DNA from: Rhizohabitans arisaemae
GTDB lineage: Bacteria > Actinomycetota > Actinomycetes > Streptosporangiales > Streptosporangiaceae
NCBI RefSeq assembly: GCF_025996515.1
Contig: NZ_BLRH01000029.1
Coordinates: forward strand, 496,001-560,000
Direction of reading: 5' to 3'
Length of the DNA: 64,000 bases
This document shows positions 8,493 to 20,102 of the stretch, one piece after another. The notes under the pieces were generated by a model that ran no database searches, was not told the DNA's origin, and worked only from the letters and a program-made list of their open reading frames with translations. How positions within the stretch are numbered: the first letter of the stretch is position 1; the number at the start of each line of letters is the position of its first letter. The position numbers were made by a program, and so were the translations under genes.

Positions 8493-9699
8493 GCAGCTTG
8501 AGCACGCCGTGCACCGCCTCCTCGACGGTCATCCGGGTGGTGTCCAGGGTCAGCTCCGCGTCGTCCGGGACCTCGTAGGGGTCGGAGACACCGGTGAACT
8601 CGGGGATGAGCCCGGCGCGCGCCTTGGCGTAGAGCCCCTTGCGGTCCCGCCGTTCGCACTCTTCCAGTGGCGCGGAGACGTGCACCAGCAGGAAGTCTCC
8701 CCCCACCTCCGTGACCATCTCCCGGACGGCCTTCCGGGTCTGCGCGTACGGGGCGATGGGGGCGCAGATCGCGATCCCGCCGTGCCGGGAGACCTCGGCG
8801 GCGACGTAGCCGATCCGCCGGATGTTGAGGTCCCGGTCGGCCTTGGAGAAGGTCAACCCGGAGGAGAGCACCTGCCGCACCACGTCGCCGTCCAGGTAGG
8901 TGACGCTCTTGCCCTCCTCCAGCAGGGCGTCGTAGACGCCCCGGGCGATCGTCGACTTGCCGGAGCCGGACAGGCCGGTGAAGAAGAGCGTGAGCCCGCG
9001 CCTGGCCGCCGGAGGCCGCGGACGCGGCAGATCGGGGGTCGCCACGTGCATCGTCGCCCCGTGCGCGGCGGCGAGGTGGGTGCGCAGGTCGAGGTCGCGC
9101 TCGGCGGGCACGTCCCGGGGAGGCAGCGGCAACGGCACCACCACCGCCTGGGGAAACGCGTCCAGCACCCGGCGGATGAGGGCGGCGTCGTCGGAGCCGA
9201 GGATCAGCGGCATCACCAGCAGGTCGGCTTTGTGCTGTTCGGCGAGCCCCTTGACCTGCGTGATCGAGGACTCGTCGAGCCACCCCCGGATCGTGACCCC
9301 GAGGACGGGGCCGTCGAGCAGCTCTTCGCGTACGGCGTGCGGCGGTCTGCGCAGCCGCCGGAACGGGCCGTGCTCGGGGTGGTTCAGCGGCTCGACCGGT
9401 CCCGCGAGGGCCACGCGGTCACCGTGGGCCGTCCGCTCCTCGACCGTGAGGACGGCGAGCGGCACCCCTTCGGGGTCCTGCAGGACGAGCCGGTCCGCCG
9501 CCGCGACCGAGGCGGGAACGGTCAGGGTGACCGGGACGGGCCAGGGGGTGCCGTCCAGGAGGGTGCCGCGGGTGTGGATCTCCGCGATCTCGGCGGCGGG
9601 CAGGAAACCGCTGAGCGGATGAAACGCGCCGGAGAGCAGCAGTTCCAGGTCGGCGAGCTCGCGTGCGTCGGGAGTCCAGGAGGGCAGGTCCGTTGTCAC
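8461..9699 (-). CDS. APS kinase with N-terminal sulfurylase-like (PUA-type) domain
   Basis: A 412-residue protein. The C-terminal half is a complete APS kinase: P-loop GLSGSGKST at 242-250, LDGDVVRQVLSSGLTFSKADRD, and FLLVHVSAPLEECERRDRKGLYAKARAG. It phosphorylates adenylylsulfate to PAPS. The N-terminal ~220 residues resemble ATP-sulfurylase N-terminal regions (ELLLSGAFHPLSGFLP), but the nucleotide-binding QxRNP and HxGH motifs of active ATP sulfurylase are not seen, so this part is likely non-catalytic. The start is GTG 9699. With two PAPS-dependent sulfotransferases within 7 kb, it probably supplies PAPS for glycan sulfation. Confidence 0.88.
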   Translation of the reverse strand: MTTDLPSWTPDARELADLELLLSGAFHPLSGFLPAAEIAEIHTRGTLLDGTPWPVPVTLTVPASVAAADRLVLQDPEGVPLAVLTVEERTAHGDRVALAGPVEPLNHPEHGPFRRLRRPPHAVREELLDGPVLGVTIRGWLDESSITQVKGLAEQHKADLLVMPLILGSDDAALIRRVLDAFPQAVVVPLPLPPRDVPAERDLDLRTHLAAAHGATMHVATPDLPRPRPPAARRGLTLFFTGLSGSGKSTIARGVYDALLEEGKSVTYLDGDVVRQVLSSGLTFSKADRDLNIRRIGYVAAEVSRHGGIAICAPIAPYAQTRKAVREMVTEVGGDFLLVHVSAPLEECERRDRKGLYAKARAGLIPEFTGVSDPYEVPDDAELTLDTTRMTVEEAVHGVLKLLTSVRGFSRS

Positions 9700-9727
9700 G
9701 CGGTCACTTTAGTTCACCCGGCGCGGT

Positions 9728-10459
9728 CTAGATGATGCGGGCGAAGTGGTTCTGCGGCTTGCGGACGACGAGGGTCACCTCGTCGTGGGCGGCCGGAAGC
9801 TGACCCCGGGACGCCTTCTCGATCAGCTTGCACATCCCGCCGACAAGCGGCCCGAACCGGCCGCGGTGCGCCGGCCCGGAGACCCCGACGTACTCCTCGG
9901 CGATCATCAGTCCGCGCATCAGGCAGTAGGACTGGACCCCCTCGCGGGAGACGATGGGTTCGTAGACGGCGGGGAGCGGTCCGACCTCCCCGGCCGGCGC
10001 GAATCGCGGCCAGAGCAGCCTCCGGGCCCGTCTGGGCAGGACCCGCGAGCAGAAGCCGTAGGCCGAACCCCGGTCGCGGAGCCGGAGGAACATCAGCCCG
10101 CCGGGTCGCAGCGCGGAGGAGAGCCGGTCCAGGACCAGCTCGGTGTGGCGGATCCGCTCCAGTAGGAACTCGCAGCGGATCACGTCGAAGGAGCGGTGCG
10201 GCAGCGGCACGGAACGCAGGTCGCCGAGGCTCCAGGCGTGGAGGTCGGCGCGGGCCTCGGTCCGGGCCCGCAGCGCCGGCAGGTCTTCGTCCACACCGGT
10301 CAGCCGGGCGGCGACCCGCCCCATGTCGATCTCGGTGCCGCCTCCGCAACCCGCGACCAGGACGTCGAGGCGGCGGCCGAGTCGCTCGGTCCACTGCTCC
10401 CTGATCCGCTGGGAGAAGACGTCACCCTGAGAGTATGACGGCCATCGTATCTCGGACAT
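9728..10459 (-). CDS. class I SAM-dependent methyltransferase
   Basis: A 243-residue protein. The SAM-binding motif I is [13 protein letters not shown], and the acidic and post-motif regions are [13 protein letters not shown] and [18 protein letters not shown] 10459 is the most natural start, although its SD is weak; a GTG at 10507 would add 16 residues. It lies 28 bases upstream of the APS-kinase gene on the same strand, so it may be co-transcribed and modify the same surface glycan or lipid. The substrate is unknown. Confidence 0.75.
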   Translation of the reverse strand: MSEIRWPSYSQGDVFSQRIREQWTERLGRRLDVLVAGCGGGTEIDMGRVAARLTGVDEDLPALRARTEARADLHAWSLGDLRSVPLPHRSFDVIRCEFLLERIRHTELVLDRLSSALRPGGLMFLRLRDRGSAYGFCSRVLPRRARRLLWPRFAPAGEVGPLPAVYEPIVSREGVQSYCLMRGLMIAEEYVGVSGPAHRGRFGPLVGGMCKLIEKASRGQLPAAHDEVTLVVRKPQNHFARII

Positions 10460-10609
10460 ACTTCGAAGAGTATCCAGATGGATGCGTTGTGTAACGGATT
10501 TTGCCACGGCAGATCCGGGAGAGCTCAGGGGTCGCAGGCAAGTAGCCTTGTCCTTAGTGACCCCGGGCTTGGGGCATGTGGTCTGCCGACGTGGGGCGTT
10601 GGGCGTCTG

Positions 10610-13600
10610 ATGAGCCTTTCTGGACTTCTTGATCTTGTTGTTGCCGATCCCGCCTTGAGTGCCGCGCTCGAGGCGGCCAAGAGCGGTTCACCGGACGGGG
10701 ATCGGGTCGATCTCATCGCCCCGCCCGCGCTCCGCCCGTTCGCGGTGGCCGCGCTCGCCGACGGGGAGCGCGGGGCGGACCGCCCGGTGCTGGTCGTCAC
10801 CGCCACGGGCCGGGAGGCGGAGGATCTCGTCGCGGCGCTGACCAGCTTGCTCGACCCGGACCGGGTGGCCTTGTTCCCGGCTTGGGAGATCCTGCCGCAT
10901 GAGCGGCTCTCCCCCCGATCGGACACGGTCGGGCAGCGTCTGGCGGTCTTGCGCAGACTCGCCCATCCGGAGCAGGACGACCCGGCGGCCGGGCCGGTCC
11001 GCGTGATCGTCGCACCGGTGCGCGCGCTGCTGCAGCCCATCGTCGCGGGCCTGGGCGACCTGGTGCCGGCCCGGCTGCGCGCGGGGGACGAGGCCGATCT
11101 GGACGACACGGTCCGCCGGCTGGTGGACACCGGGTACCACCGGGTCGACATGGTGGAGCGGCGTGGCGAGGTCGCGGTCCGCGGCGGGCTGCTCGACGTC
11201 TTCCCGCCCACCGAGGAGCACCCGCTCCGGGTGGAGTTCTGGGGCGATGTGGTGGAGGAGATCCGCTGGTTCAAGGTCGCGGATCAGCGCAGCCTGGAGG
11301 TGGCGGAGAACGGGTTGTTCGCGCCGCCCTGCCGTGAGCTGCTGCTCACCCCCGAGGTCCGGGACCGGGCGCGCAAACTGGCGGAGGAGCACCCGTCGCT
11401 CGCCGACATCCTGGAGCAGCTGGCGGAGGGGACGCCGGTCGAGGGCATGGAGGCGCTCGCGCCGGTGCTCACCGACGACATGGAGCTCCTTCTCGATCAT
11501 CTGCCGATCCGCTCCTGTGTCCTGGTCTGCGATCCGGAGCGGATCCGCGGCCGTGCGGAGGAGCTGGTACGGACCAGTCAGGAGTTCCTGGAGGCGTCCT
11601 GGGTGAACGCGGCGGCCGGCGGGGAGGCCCCGATCGATCTGGGTGCCGCGGCCTTCCGGGAGCTGGACGAGGTCCGCGCGCACGCGGGCGAGCTCGGCGT
11701 CCCCTGGTGGACGATCTCGCCGCTGGATCCGGGTACGGCGGACGCGGGCCACGTGGTGCTGGACGCGACGGGTGTGCAGTCGTATCGGGGGGACACGGCC
11801 AGGGCCCTCGCCGACGTGAAGGGCTGGCTGGGGGAGGATCGGCGGGTCGTCCTGCTCACCGAGGGGCACGGCTCGGCGGAACGCCTCCTCGAAGTCCTGA
11901 AAAACGAGGACATCGCGACGAGGCTGGGCGGGCTGGACCGGCCGCTTGAGCCCGGGGTCGCCCACGTGGCCACCGGGCGCATCGACCACGGGTTCCTCCT
12001 CGGCGGGGTCCGCGAGCCGGGTCAGGCGGGCCGGACCCTCCGGCTCGCCGTGCTCACCGAGGGCGACCTGGTCGGTCAGCGCTCGTCGACCAAGGACATG
12101 CGGCGCCTGCCCAGCCGCCGGCGGAACATGGTCGACCCGCTTCAGCTCCGGGCCGGCGACTACGTCGTGCACGAACAGCATGGTGTGGGCAGGTTCGTGG
12201 AGATGGCGCAGCGGACCGTCCAGGGGGCGACCCGCGAGTACCTCGTCATCGAGTACGCCAAGGGCGACCGCCTCTACGTCCCCACCGACCAGCTCGACGA
12301 GGTCACCCGGTACGTCGGGGGCGAGTCGCCCACGCTCAACCGGATGGGCGGCACCGACTGGGCCAAGGCCAAGACCAAGGCCCGCAAGGCCGTACGGCAG
12401 ATCGCGGGTGAGCTGATCAGGCTCTACTCCGCGCGGATGGCCTCACCGGGGTACGCGTTCGGGGCCGACACCCCGTGGCAGCGCGAGCTGGAGGACGCCT
12501 TCCCGTACGCGGAGACCGCCGATCAGCTCGCCGCCATCGACGAGGTCAAGCAGGACATGGAGAAAGCGATCCCGATGGATCGGCTGATCTGCGGGGACGT
12601 CGGCTACGGCAAGACCGAGATCGCGGTCCGGGCCGCCTTCAAGGCCGTACAGGACGGGAAGCAGGTCGCGGTGCTCGTGCCGACGACCCTGCTGGTCCAG
12701 CAGCACATGTCCACCTTCGGGGAGCGGTTCGGGTCGTTTCCGGTGGTCGTCAAGCCGCTGAGCCGGTTCCAGAGCGACGGGGAGGCCAAGCAGACCGTCG
12801 AGGGGCTGCGGGAGGGCAGCGTCGACGTGGTCATCGGCACCCACCGGCTCCTGTCCAACGAGACCCGGTTCAAGGACCTCGGCCTGATCATCGTGGACGA
12901 GGAGCAGCGGTTCGGCGTGGAGCACAAGGAGGCCATGAAGCACCTGCGGACGCAGGTCGACGTGCTGGCCATGTCGGCCACCCCGATTCCGCGGACCCTG
13001 GAGATGGGTCTGACCGGGATCCGGGAGATGTCCACGATCCTCACCCCGCCGGAGGAGCGGCATCCGATCCTCACCTTCGTCGGCCCCTACGACGAGAAGC
13101 AGATCGCCGCGGCCATCCGCCGGGAGCTCATGCGGGACGGACAGGTCTTCTTCGTGCACAACCGGGTCTCCTCCATCAACCGGGTCGCGGCGCGGATCAA
13201 GGAGATCGTCCCGGAGGCGAACATCGCCGTCGCCCACGGGCAGATGAACGAGTCCCAGCTTGAGAAGATCATGGTGGACTTCTGGGAGGGCTCCTTCGAC
13301 GTCCTGGTCTGCACCACGATCGTGGAGTCCGGGCTGGACGTCCCGAACGCGAACACCCTCATCGTGGACCGTGCGGACACCTACGGCCTCTCCCAGCTCC
13401 ACCAGCTGCGCGGACGGGTCGGGCGTGGGCGGGAGCGCGGCTACGCGTACTTCCTCTACCCGCCGGAGAAGCCGCTCACCGAGACGGCGCACGAGCGGCT
13501 GGCCACGATCGCGCAGCACACCGAGATGGGCGCGGGCATGTTCGTGGCGATGAAGGACCTGGAGATCCGGGGGGCCGGCAACGTCCTCGGCGCGGAGCAG

Positions 13601-14188
13601 TCCGGGCACATCGCCGGGGTGGGTTTCGATCTCTATGTGCGGATGGTCAGCGAAGCCGTACGCGAGCTCAAGGGAGAGGGACCCGCGGAGCAGTCCGAGG
13701 TCAAGGTGGAGCTGCCGGTCAACGCGCACATCCCGCACGACTACGCGCCGGGGGAGCGGCTCCGCCTGGAGGCGTACCGGCGGATCGCGTCGGTCGCCTC
13801 CGACGACGACATCGCCGCGGTCCGGGACGAGCTGGCGGACCGGTACGGCAAACTGCCCGAGCCGGTGGACAACCTGCTGGAGGTGGCGCGGTTCCGGCTC
13901 CGGGCCCGGCAGGCCGGACTTACCGATGTCACCCTCCAAGGGACGAACATCCGCTTTGCCCCGGTAGAGTTGCGTGACTCACAGCAGGTACGGCTGTCGC
14001 GGCTCTATCCCAAGGCTCTCGTCAAGTCCGCGACGAAGATGCTGCTCGTCCCGGTACCCAAGACCAAGCCGCTGGGTGGCCAGCCACTGCGCGATATGGA
14101 TCTGCTCAAATGGTGCAGTGATCTGGTGGAGGCGCTCTTCTTGGAACCCGCGAGAGCGGCCGCAGTGACAACGAAGGGACTCAAGTGA
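10610..14188 (+). CDS. mfd: transcription-repair coupling factor Mfd
   Basis: A 1192-residue protein, full length for Mfd. In order: UvrB-homology N-terminal modules, the RNA-polymerase-interacting domain ([17 protein letters not shown] begins it), RecG-like translocase motifs with Walker [10 protein letters not shown] near residue 662 and DEEQ box [13 protein letters not shown], then a TRG-like helicase C-lobe ([21 protein letters not shown]) and the C-terminal TRCF domain. It removes stalled RNA polymerase and recruits UvrA. ATG 10610 is chosen by alignment with the family N-terminus; the open frame extends 44 codons further up. It begins the conserved actinomycete mfd-mazG-eno gene order and overlaps the next gene by 4 bases. 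Confidence 0.96.
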   Translation: MSLSGLLDLVVADPALSAALEAAKSGSPDGDRVDLIAPPALRPFAVAALADGERGADRPVLVVTATGREAEDLVAALTSLLDPDRVALFPAWEILPHERLSPRSDTVGQRLAVLRRLAHPEQDDPAAGPVRVIVAPVRALLQPIVAGLGDLVPARLRAGDEADLDDTVRRLVDTGYHRVDMVERRGEVAVRGGLLDVFPPTEEHPLRVEFWGDVVEEIRWFKVADQRSLEVAENGLFAPPCRELLLTPEVRDRARKLAEEHPSLADILEQLAEGTPVEGMEALAPVLTDDMELLLDHLPIRSCVLVCDPERIRGRAEELVRTSQEFLEASWVNAAAGGEAPIDLGAAAFRELDEVRAHAGELGVPWWTISPLDPGTADAGHVVLDATGVQSYRGDTARALADVKGWLGEDRRVVLLTEGHGSAERLLEVLKNEDIATRLGGLDRPLEPGVAHVATGRIDHGFLLGGVREPGQAGRTLRLAVLTEGDLVGQRSSTKDMRRLPSRRRNMVDPLQLRAGDYVVHEQHGVGRFVEMAQRTVQGATREYLVIEYAKGDRLYVPTDQLDEVTRYVGGESPTLNRMGGTDWAKAKTKARKAVRQIAGELIRLYSARMASPGYAFGADTPWQRELEDAFPYAETADQLAAIDEVKQDMEKAIPMDRLICGDVGYGKTEIAVRAAFKAVQDGKQVAVLVPTTLLVQQHMSTFGERFGSFPVVVKPLSRFQSDGEAKQTVEGLREGSVDVVIGTHRLLSNETRFKDLGLIIVDEEQRFGVEHKEAMKHLRTQVDVLAMSATPIPRTLEMGLTGIREMSTILTPPEERHPILTFVGPYDEKQIAAAIRRELMRDGQVFFVHNRVSSINRVAARIKEIVPEANIAVAHGQMNESQLEKIMVDFWEGSFDVLVCTTIVESGLDVPNANTLIVDRADTYGLSQLHQLRGRVGRGRERGYAYFLYPPEKPLTETAHERLATIAQHTEMGAGMFVAMKDLEIRGAGNVLGAEQSGHIAGVGFDLYVRMVSEAVRELKGEGPAEQSEVKVELPVNAHIPHDYAPGERLRLEAYRRIASVASDDDIAAVRDELADRYGKLPEPVDNLLEVARFRLRARQAGLTDVTLQGTNIRFAPVELRDSQQVRLSRLYPKALVKSATKMLLVPVPKTKPLGGQPLRDMDLLKWCSDLVEALFLEPARAAAVTTKGLK

Positions 14189-14814
14189 AGTCGAAGGGCA
14201 TTCGCGTCGCCCTGCTGGCCGTGGCGGCCACCGTGGCACTCACCGCCTGCAACCCGATTCAGGCGGGTTCCGCGGCGATCGTGGGGAACGAGCGCATCAG
14301 CCAGGAGGAGCTCAACACCGACGTCCGCGACTACACGGCGGCGCTGGTCAAGCTGAAGGTCCCGGAGGACCAGATCTCGGCGATCGCGATCCCCGGCTAT
14401 GTGCTTCAGTCGCTGATCCCCGTACGGGCCTACGAGCAGGTCGGCCGGGCCAACGGCGTCACCGTGACCGACGGGGAGATCGACGCCTTCATCGCGTCCA
14501 AGGGCGGCCTGCAGCAGGCCGAGGTGGAGGCCCTGCAGGCCGGGGTGCCCCCGCAGGAGATGCGGGGCCTCGCCAGAGCCCAGCTGATCCAGCAGAAGCT
14601 GCTGGTCAAGTTCGGCGGCGGGACCGACAAGGCCGCCCTCAAGCGTGCCCAGGGGCTGCTCAGCAAGGAGATCACCAAGCTCAAGCTGGTGGTGAACCCC
14701 CGCTACGAGCTCAAGCCCAACCCGGAGGCGCAGATGAACCCGGGGGCGAACCCCTGGCTGGGGAACGACCGGTTCGGCGCGCCCGCAGGCCAGGAAGCGG
14801 CGGCGGGTGGCTGA
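14185..14814 (+). CDS. SurA N-terminal-domain-like lipoprotein
   Basis: A 209-residue protein starting at GTG 14185 (GTGA overlap with mfd). It has a signal peptide with a clean lipobox (VALTAC, Cys at about 22), then an alpha-helical SurA/trigger-factor-like N domain: [21 protein letters not shown], the classic opening of periplasmic peptidyl-prolyl-isomerase chaperones. No PPIase domain follows; the C-terminal tail is Pro/Gly/Asn-rich. Known homologues sit between mfd and mazG in many actinomycetes. A membrane-anchored extracytoplasmic chaperone is the likely role. Confidence 0.85.
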   Translation: MKSKGIRVALLAVAATVALTACNPIQAGSAAIVGNERISQEELNTDVRDYTAALVKLKVPEDQISAIAIPGYVLQSLIPVRAYEQVGRANGVTVTDGEIDAFIASKGGLQQAEVEALQAGVPPQEMRGLARAQLIQQKLLVKFGGGTDKAALKRAQGLLSKEITKLKLVVNPRYELKPNPEAQMNPGANPWLGNDRFGAPAGQEAAAGG

Positions 14815-14817
14815 TCG

Positions 14818-15792
14818 ATGACGTTCACGGTCGTCGCCACCACCCATCGGGTCGCCCCGGGCCTGCTCAGCCGGCAGGCCTGGGACGCGCTGCGCGCGGG
14901 CAGGGTGCTGACCGACACCCCGGATCACCCGCAGGCGCCGTACCTGGCCGAGGCGGGGATCCTCGTCGAGGTCGTGGCACCCGACGCCCGCCGGCTGGTG
15001 GAGCAGGCGCAGGTCGGCCCCGTGGTGTGGCTGGCGGCGCCCGAGGGCGCGGAGGAGCTGATGCGGGCGGTCGGCGAGGCGATGCTGTCCGTCGCCGACC
15101 CGCCCGCCATGGAGTTCGTGCACGGCTCCTACGACCTGCCCGGGGCGCGGCTGCTCGACCTGGTCACCGTGATGGACCGGCTGCGGCGGGACTGCCCGTG
15201 GGACGCCAAGCAGACCCACGAGTCGCTGGCGCCGCATCTGCTGGAGGAGCCGTACGAGGCGCTGGAATCCATCGAGCAGGGGGATTACGCCGCGTTACGG
15301 GAGGAACTCGGCGACGTCCTGCTGCAGGTGCTGTTCCACGCCCGGATCGCCGAGGAGCGCCTGCCCGCCGAGGACGGGTTCGACATCGACGACGTGGCCG
15401 GGGACATCGTGGACAAGCTGGTCCGGCGGCATCCGCACGTCTTCGCCGGCGTCGAGGTGGCGGACGCGGACGAGGTCAAGGCCAACTGGGACGCGATCAA
15501 GGCCGATGAACGGGCGCGGAAGGGCGACGGATCCGCGGGTTCGGTCCTGGACGGGGTGCCGATGGGCCAGGCGGCCCTGGCCCTCGCCGCGCAGCTGCAG
15601 AAGCGGGCGGAGCGGGCCGGGGTCCCGCAGGAGCTGGTGACCGATCCGGGTTCCGGGATCGGCGCGGAGCTGTTCGAGCTGGTACGGCGGGCGCGGGCCG
15701 AAGGGTTGGACCCCGAGTCCGAGCTCCGGGCCGCCTCCCGGGCTTTCCGTGAGCGCGTTCAAGAGTGGGAGAGCGGCACCCACCGGCCCTGA
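14818..15792 (+). CDS. mazG: nucleoside triphosphate pyrophosphohydrolase MazG
   Basis: A 324-residue protein. The MazG core is unmistakable: LRRDCPWDAKQTHESL, then LLEEPYEALESI, then EELGDVLLQVLFHARIAEE, with the acidic residues that hold Mg2+. A second, degenerate MazG-like half follows (IVDKLVRRHPHVFAG). The ~110-residue N-terminal extension is typical of actinobacterial MazG. It hydrolyses NTPs to NMP and PPi for nucleotide-pool sanitation. The start ATG 14818 is 3 bases after the previous stop, so the genes are co-transcribed. Confidence 0.93.
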   Translation: MTFTVVATTHRVAPGLLSRQAWDALRAGRVLTDTPDHPQAPYLAEAGILVEVVAPDARRLVEQAQVGPVVWLAAPEGAEELMRAVGEAMLSVADPPAMEFVHGSYDLPGARLLDLVTVMDRLRRDCPWDAKQTHESLAPHLLEEPYEALESIEQGDYAALREELGDVLLQVLFHARIAEERLPAEDGFDIDDVAGDIVDKLVRRHPHVFAGVEVADADEVKANWDAIKADERARKGDGSAGSVLDGVPMGQAALALAAQLQKRAERAGVPQELVTDPGSGIGAELFELVRRARAEGLDPESELRAASRAFRERVQEWESGTHRP

Positions 15793-15839
15793 TTCCGGGG
15801 ACGTGTGGCGGCAGCCGTACCCACAAGGAAGCTCGATAG

Positions 15840-17159
<1,320 letters not shown>

Positions 17160-17234
17160 TCCCCCACGGGGGCTTGGCTTCGACGGGGTGAACGGGGCGA
17201 GCCCGCCGCGGACCGGGACATGTTGGAGGGGGAG

Positions 17235-17639
17235 ATGGTCAAGCGACCGCAGTTGACCGGACGTGCCGCGATCCTGGCGGTGGTCGTGTGCGTCATCGCC
17301 ATGAGCTTGGCCTACCCCTTCCGCGAGTACGTCGCGCAGCGCCGGCAGATCGAGCAGCTCCAGCGGGAGCAGGAGACGGCGCTGGTGGAGCTCCGTGAAT
17401 TGGAGCGACAGCGGCAGCAGCTGTCGGACCCGAACTACATCAAGGGCGAGGCCCGCAGACGGCTGCACATGTGCGACCCGGGCGAGAAGTGCTACGTCGT
17501 GCTCGACGACGAGCAGACCCCGGAGGATCAGCAAGCCGAGGTGGCGGTGAACCGGCTCCCCTGGTACCAGATGCTCTGGGAGTCGGTGGAGGCGGCACGT
17601 GACGGAACCGGTCGGAGGGCCGATGCTCAATCCCGATGA
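17235..17639 (+). CDS. FtsB/DivIC-family septum formation initiator
   Basis: About 134 residues: a short cytoplasmic N-terminus, one membrane helix (AAILAVVVCVIAMSLAYPF), then a coiled coil (RRQIEQLQREQETALVELRELERQRQQL) and the family's short C-terminal block SDPNYIKGEARRRLHM. It acts in the divisome FtsB-FtsL-FtsQ complex. ATG 17235 follows GGAGGGGG closely; ATG 17220 is possible. It overlaps DUF501 by about 40 bases. Its position downstream of eno is conserved in actinomycetes. Confidence 0.88.
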   Translation: MVKRPQLTGRAAILAVVVCVIAMSLAYPFREYVAQRRQIEQLQREQETALVELRELERQRQQLSDPNYIKGEARRRLHMCDPGEKCYVVLDDEQTPEDQQAEVAVNRLPWYQMLWESVEAARDGTGRRADAQSR

Positions 17640-18144
17640 TGTGACCGCGGTGGAGCGTCAGCTCGGCCGGGCTCCTCGCGGCCTGCGGGCCGTCGCGCAT
17701 CGCTGCCCGTGCGGACTCCCCGACGTTGTGGAGACCGCACCCCGGCTGCCCGACGGTTCCCCGTTCCCGACCCTCTACTACCTGACCTGCCCCAAGGCCG
17801 CCTCGGCGATCGGCACGCTGGAGTCCGACGGCGTCATGCGGGAGATGACGGCTCGGCTCGGCGCCGACCCCGAGCTCGCCGCGGCCTATCGCGCGGCCCA
17901 TCAGGACTACGTCAAACGCCGGGACGCGGTGGCGGCCGAAGCCGGCGTCGAACCCCTCCCGCCCGGGATGCAGAGCGCCGGCGGGATGCCCGACCGGGTG
18001 AAGTGCCTGCACGCGCTGGTCGGCCACGAGCTCGCGGTGCCCGGTTCGAACCCGTTCGGCCGTGAGGCGCTGGACCTGCTTCCGGACTGGTGGGCGGACG
18101 GGCCGTGCGTCGACATGCCGGCCGGGGAAGGGGATTCGAAATGA
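17599..18144 (+). CDS. DUF501 family protein
   Basis: A 181-residue protein with the DUF501 features: AHRCPCGLPDVVETAPRLPDGSPFPTLYYLTCP near residues 33-65, and VKCLHALVGHELA with conserved Cys/His near the C-terminus. The Cys/His pattern suggests metal binding, but the function is unknown. GTG 17599 overlaps the FtsB-like gene; ATG 17623 would shorten it by 8 residues. It lies between ftsB-like and ppx in the order known from other actinomycetes, and overlaps ppx by 4 bases. Confidence 0.88.
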   Translation: MTEPVGGPMLNPDDVTAVERQLGRAPRGLRAVAHRCPCGLPDVVETAPRLPDGSPFPTLYYLTCPKAASAIGTLESDGVMREMTARLGADPELAAAYRAAHQDYVKRRDAVAAEAGVEPLPPGMQSAGGMPDRVKCLHALVGHELAVPGSNPFGREALDLLPDWWADGPCVDMPAGEGDSK

Positions 18145-19064
18145 CACGTGTCGCCGCCGTCGACTGCGGGACCAACTCGGTGCGTCTGCTCATCGCCGAC
18201 GTCGCCGGGACGACCCTGACCTCGATCGAGCGCCGAATGGAGATCGTCCGGCTGGGACAGGGCGTGGACCGGACGGGCAGGCTCGCTCCCGAAGCGCTGA
18301 CCAGGACGTTCGCCGCCATGCGCGGGTACGCCAAACTCATCGGCACCCATGGGGCGGAGCGGGTTCGCGTGGTGGCGACCAGCGCCACCCGGGACGCGGT
18401 GAACCGGGACGAGTTCGTCGACGGGGTCAAGGAGATCTTCGGGGTGGCCCCCGAGGTCGTCAGCGGGGCCGAGGAGGCCCAGCTCTCCTTCGAGGGCGCG
18501 ACCCGCGACCTGACCGGGGAGGCCACGCCGTACCTCGTCGTGGACATCGGCGGCGGTTCGACGGAGTTCGTGGTCGGGACCGTGCACATGGACGGCGCGC
18601 TCTCGACGGACATCGGCTGTGTCCGGCTCACCGAGCGCCACCTGCACGCGGATCCGCCGACGGCCGCGCAGATCGCGGCCGTGGAGGCCGACGTCGACGC
18701 GGCGCTCGACCGGGTCGACGCCGCCGTTCCGGTACGGGCGCCGGGTCGTGAGGCGCGTACCCTGGTCGGGCTCGCCGGATCGGTGACGACGGTCGCCGGG
18801 ATCGCCCTCGGCCTGCCGACCTACGATCCGGATCGCATCCATCGGTCCAGGATCCCCGCCGACGAGGTTCGCCGGGTCACCCGGAGCCTCCTTGCCATGA
18901 CCCACGACGAGCGGGCCGCCTTGGAGATCGTGCACCCGGGCCGGGTGGACGTGATCGGCGCCGGCGCCCTGATCCTCGAACGTGTCGTCGATCGCTACTC
19001 GTTCGCCGAGGTGCTCGTCAGCGAGCACGACATCCTTGACGGAATCGCCTGGTCCATCGGATGA
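18141..19064 (+). CDS. ppx: Ppx/GppA family exopolyphosphatase
   Basis: A 307-residue protein with the actin-like ATPase fold of Ppx/Gpp[18 protein letters not shown] (phosphate 1), [27 protein letters not shown] (phosphate 2), and [15 protein letters not shown] (adenosine-type motif). It hydrolyses polyphosphate or pppGpp. It is the short two-domain actinobacterial form. ATG 18141 overlaps the DUF501 stop as ATGA, which rules out longer starts. Confidence 0.93.
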   Translation: MTRVAAVDCGTNSVRLLIADVAGTTLTSIERRMEIVRLGQGVDRTGRLAPEALTRTFAAMRGYAKLIGTHGAERVRVVATSATRDAVNRDEFVDGVKEIFGVAPEVVSGAEEAQLSFEGATRDLTGEATPYLVVDIGGGSTEFVVGTVHMDGALSTDIGCVRLTERHLHADPPTAAQIAAVEADVDAALDRVDAAVPVRAPGREARTLVGLAGSVTTVAGIALGLPTYDPDRIHRSRIPADEVRRVTRSLLAMTHDERAALEIVHPGRVDVIGAGALILERVVDRYSFAEVLVSEHDILDGIAWSIG

Positions 19065-19855
19065 GTCCGGTCCCGCCCGGCTCCGGGTGGCCGGACGACC
19101 CGTCCTCGCCGGACACCCCGGTGGCACACGACGCCGCCGAGGTGGTGGAGCTGGCGCGCGCCAGCCGTACCCTGGCCGAGTTGACGGCCTGTGAGGCGGT
19201 GTGCCGGGCGTGTCCCCGGCTGGTGGAGTGGCGGGAGCGGGTCGCCGTGGAGCGGCGGCGGTCGTTCGCCGGGGAGACCTACTGGGGCCGGCCGATCGCG
19301 GGCTGGGGCGCCGAACACCCCCGGCTTCTCATCGTGGGTCTCGCCCCGGCGGCGCACGGGGGCAACCGCACCGGGCGGATCTTCACCGGGGACCGTAGCG
19401 GGGACTGGCTCTTCGCCTCGCTCCACCGGGTGGGGCTGGCGGCGATCCCCACGAGCACCCGGGCGGGGGACGGCCAGCGGCTGATCGACGCCCGGATGGT
19501 GGCCGCGGTCCGCTGCGCGCCCCCGGCGAACAAGCCCGAGCCCGCCGAGCGCGCGGCCTGCTCTCCATGGCTCTCCCGCGAGATCGCGCTGGTCGCGGGG
19601 TCCCTGCGGTCGATCGTGGCGCTCGGCGGGTTCGCCTGGCAGGCGCTGTGGCCGGCCTTGGCGGTGGCGGGGCTGGAGACGCCGCGGCGCAGGCCGCCGT
19701 TCGGCCACGGGGTCGAGGTTCCGTTGCGGTACGGCGATGCGGTGGTGACGTTGATCGGCTGCTATCACCCGAGCCCGCAGAACACGTTCACCGGGGTGCT
19801 CACCGAGGAGATGACCGACGAGGTCTTCAGGCGCGCGATGGGGGAGAAACCCTAG
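19061..19855 (+). CDS. family 5 uracil-DNA glycosylase (UdgB-like)
   Basis: A 264-residue protein. Active-site motif A is [14 protein letters not shown] and motif B is [11 protein letters not shown], the family-5 forms that lack the catalytic Asp/Asn of family 1. Cysteines in [14 protein letters not shown] plus later ones can ligate a 4Fe-4S cluster. It excises uracil and hypoxanthine-type lesions from DNA. ATG 19061 overlaps the ppx stop as ATGA. Confidence 0.92.
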   Translation: MSPVPPGSGWPDDPSSPDTPVAHDAAEVVELARASRTLAELTACEAVCRACPRLVEWRERVAVERRRSFAGETYWGRPIAGWGAEHPRLLIVGLAPAAHGGNRTGRIFTGDRSGDWLFASLHRVGLAAIPTSTRAGDGQRLIDARMVAAVRCAPPANKPEPAERAACSPWLSREIALVAGSLRSIVALGGFAWQALWPALAVAGLETPRRRPPFGHGVEVPLRYGDAVVTLIGCYHPSPQNTFTGVLTEEMTDEVFRRAMGEKP

Positions 19856-20005
19856 CCCGCTCGGCGGTCCTGTGCCCAAAGGATCATCGCATCAAGAATT
19901 TTCAGCGGACTTCACCGCGAAAGTCGCTTACATTCTTCCGTTTCCGGAAATTTCATCTGATTTTGTGTCCTGGCGGGCTGGTCCTTGCCGATGCGATGGT
20001 GATAG

Positions 20006-20025
20006 CTTGTGAATGGATTCACAAG
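20006..20025. promoter_or_regulatory. Rex-type operator 1
   Basis: Perfect palindrome CTTGTGAA-TGGA-TTCACAAG, matching the known Rex (NADH/NAD+-sensing repressor) consensus TTGTGAAnnnnTTCACAA. It lies 78 bases upstream of the type II NADH dehydrogenase start, a classic Rex target in actinomycetes. Confidence 0.85.
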
Positions 20026-20036
20026 GAATAATACCC

Positions 20037-20056
20037 CTTGTGAACGGGTTCACAAG
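20037..20056. promoter_or_regulatory. Rex-type operator 2
   Basis: Second palindrome CTTGTGAA-CGGG-TTCACAAG, again an exact match to the Rex consensus. It is offset by exactly 31 bases (about three helical turns) from operator 1, so both sites face the same side of the DNA. Confidence 0.85.
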
Positions 20057-20102
20057 AAGTGACACGCAGGTATCACCAGCAAGGCATGGGTAGGGCCCAG
20101 TT

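Noticed and set aside
9728-10507. Methyltransferase start at GTG 10507
   Set aside because: It has no SD and the added 16 residues lack family similarity; kept only as an alternative to ATG 10459.
17161-17172. Short CCCCC/GGGGG hairpin after enolase as a terminator
   Set aside because: Too small a stem and loop to be convincing.
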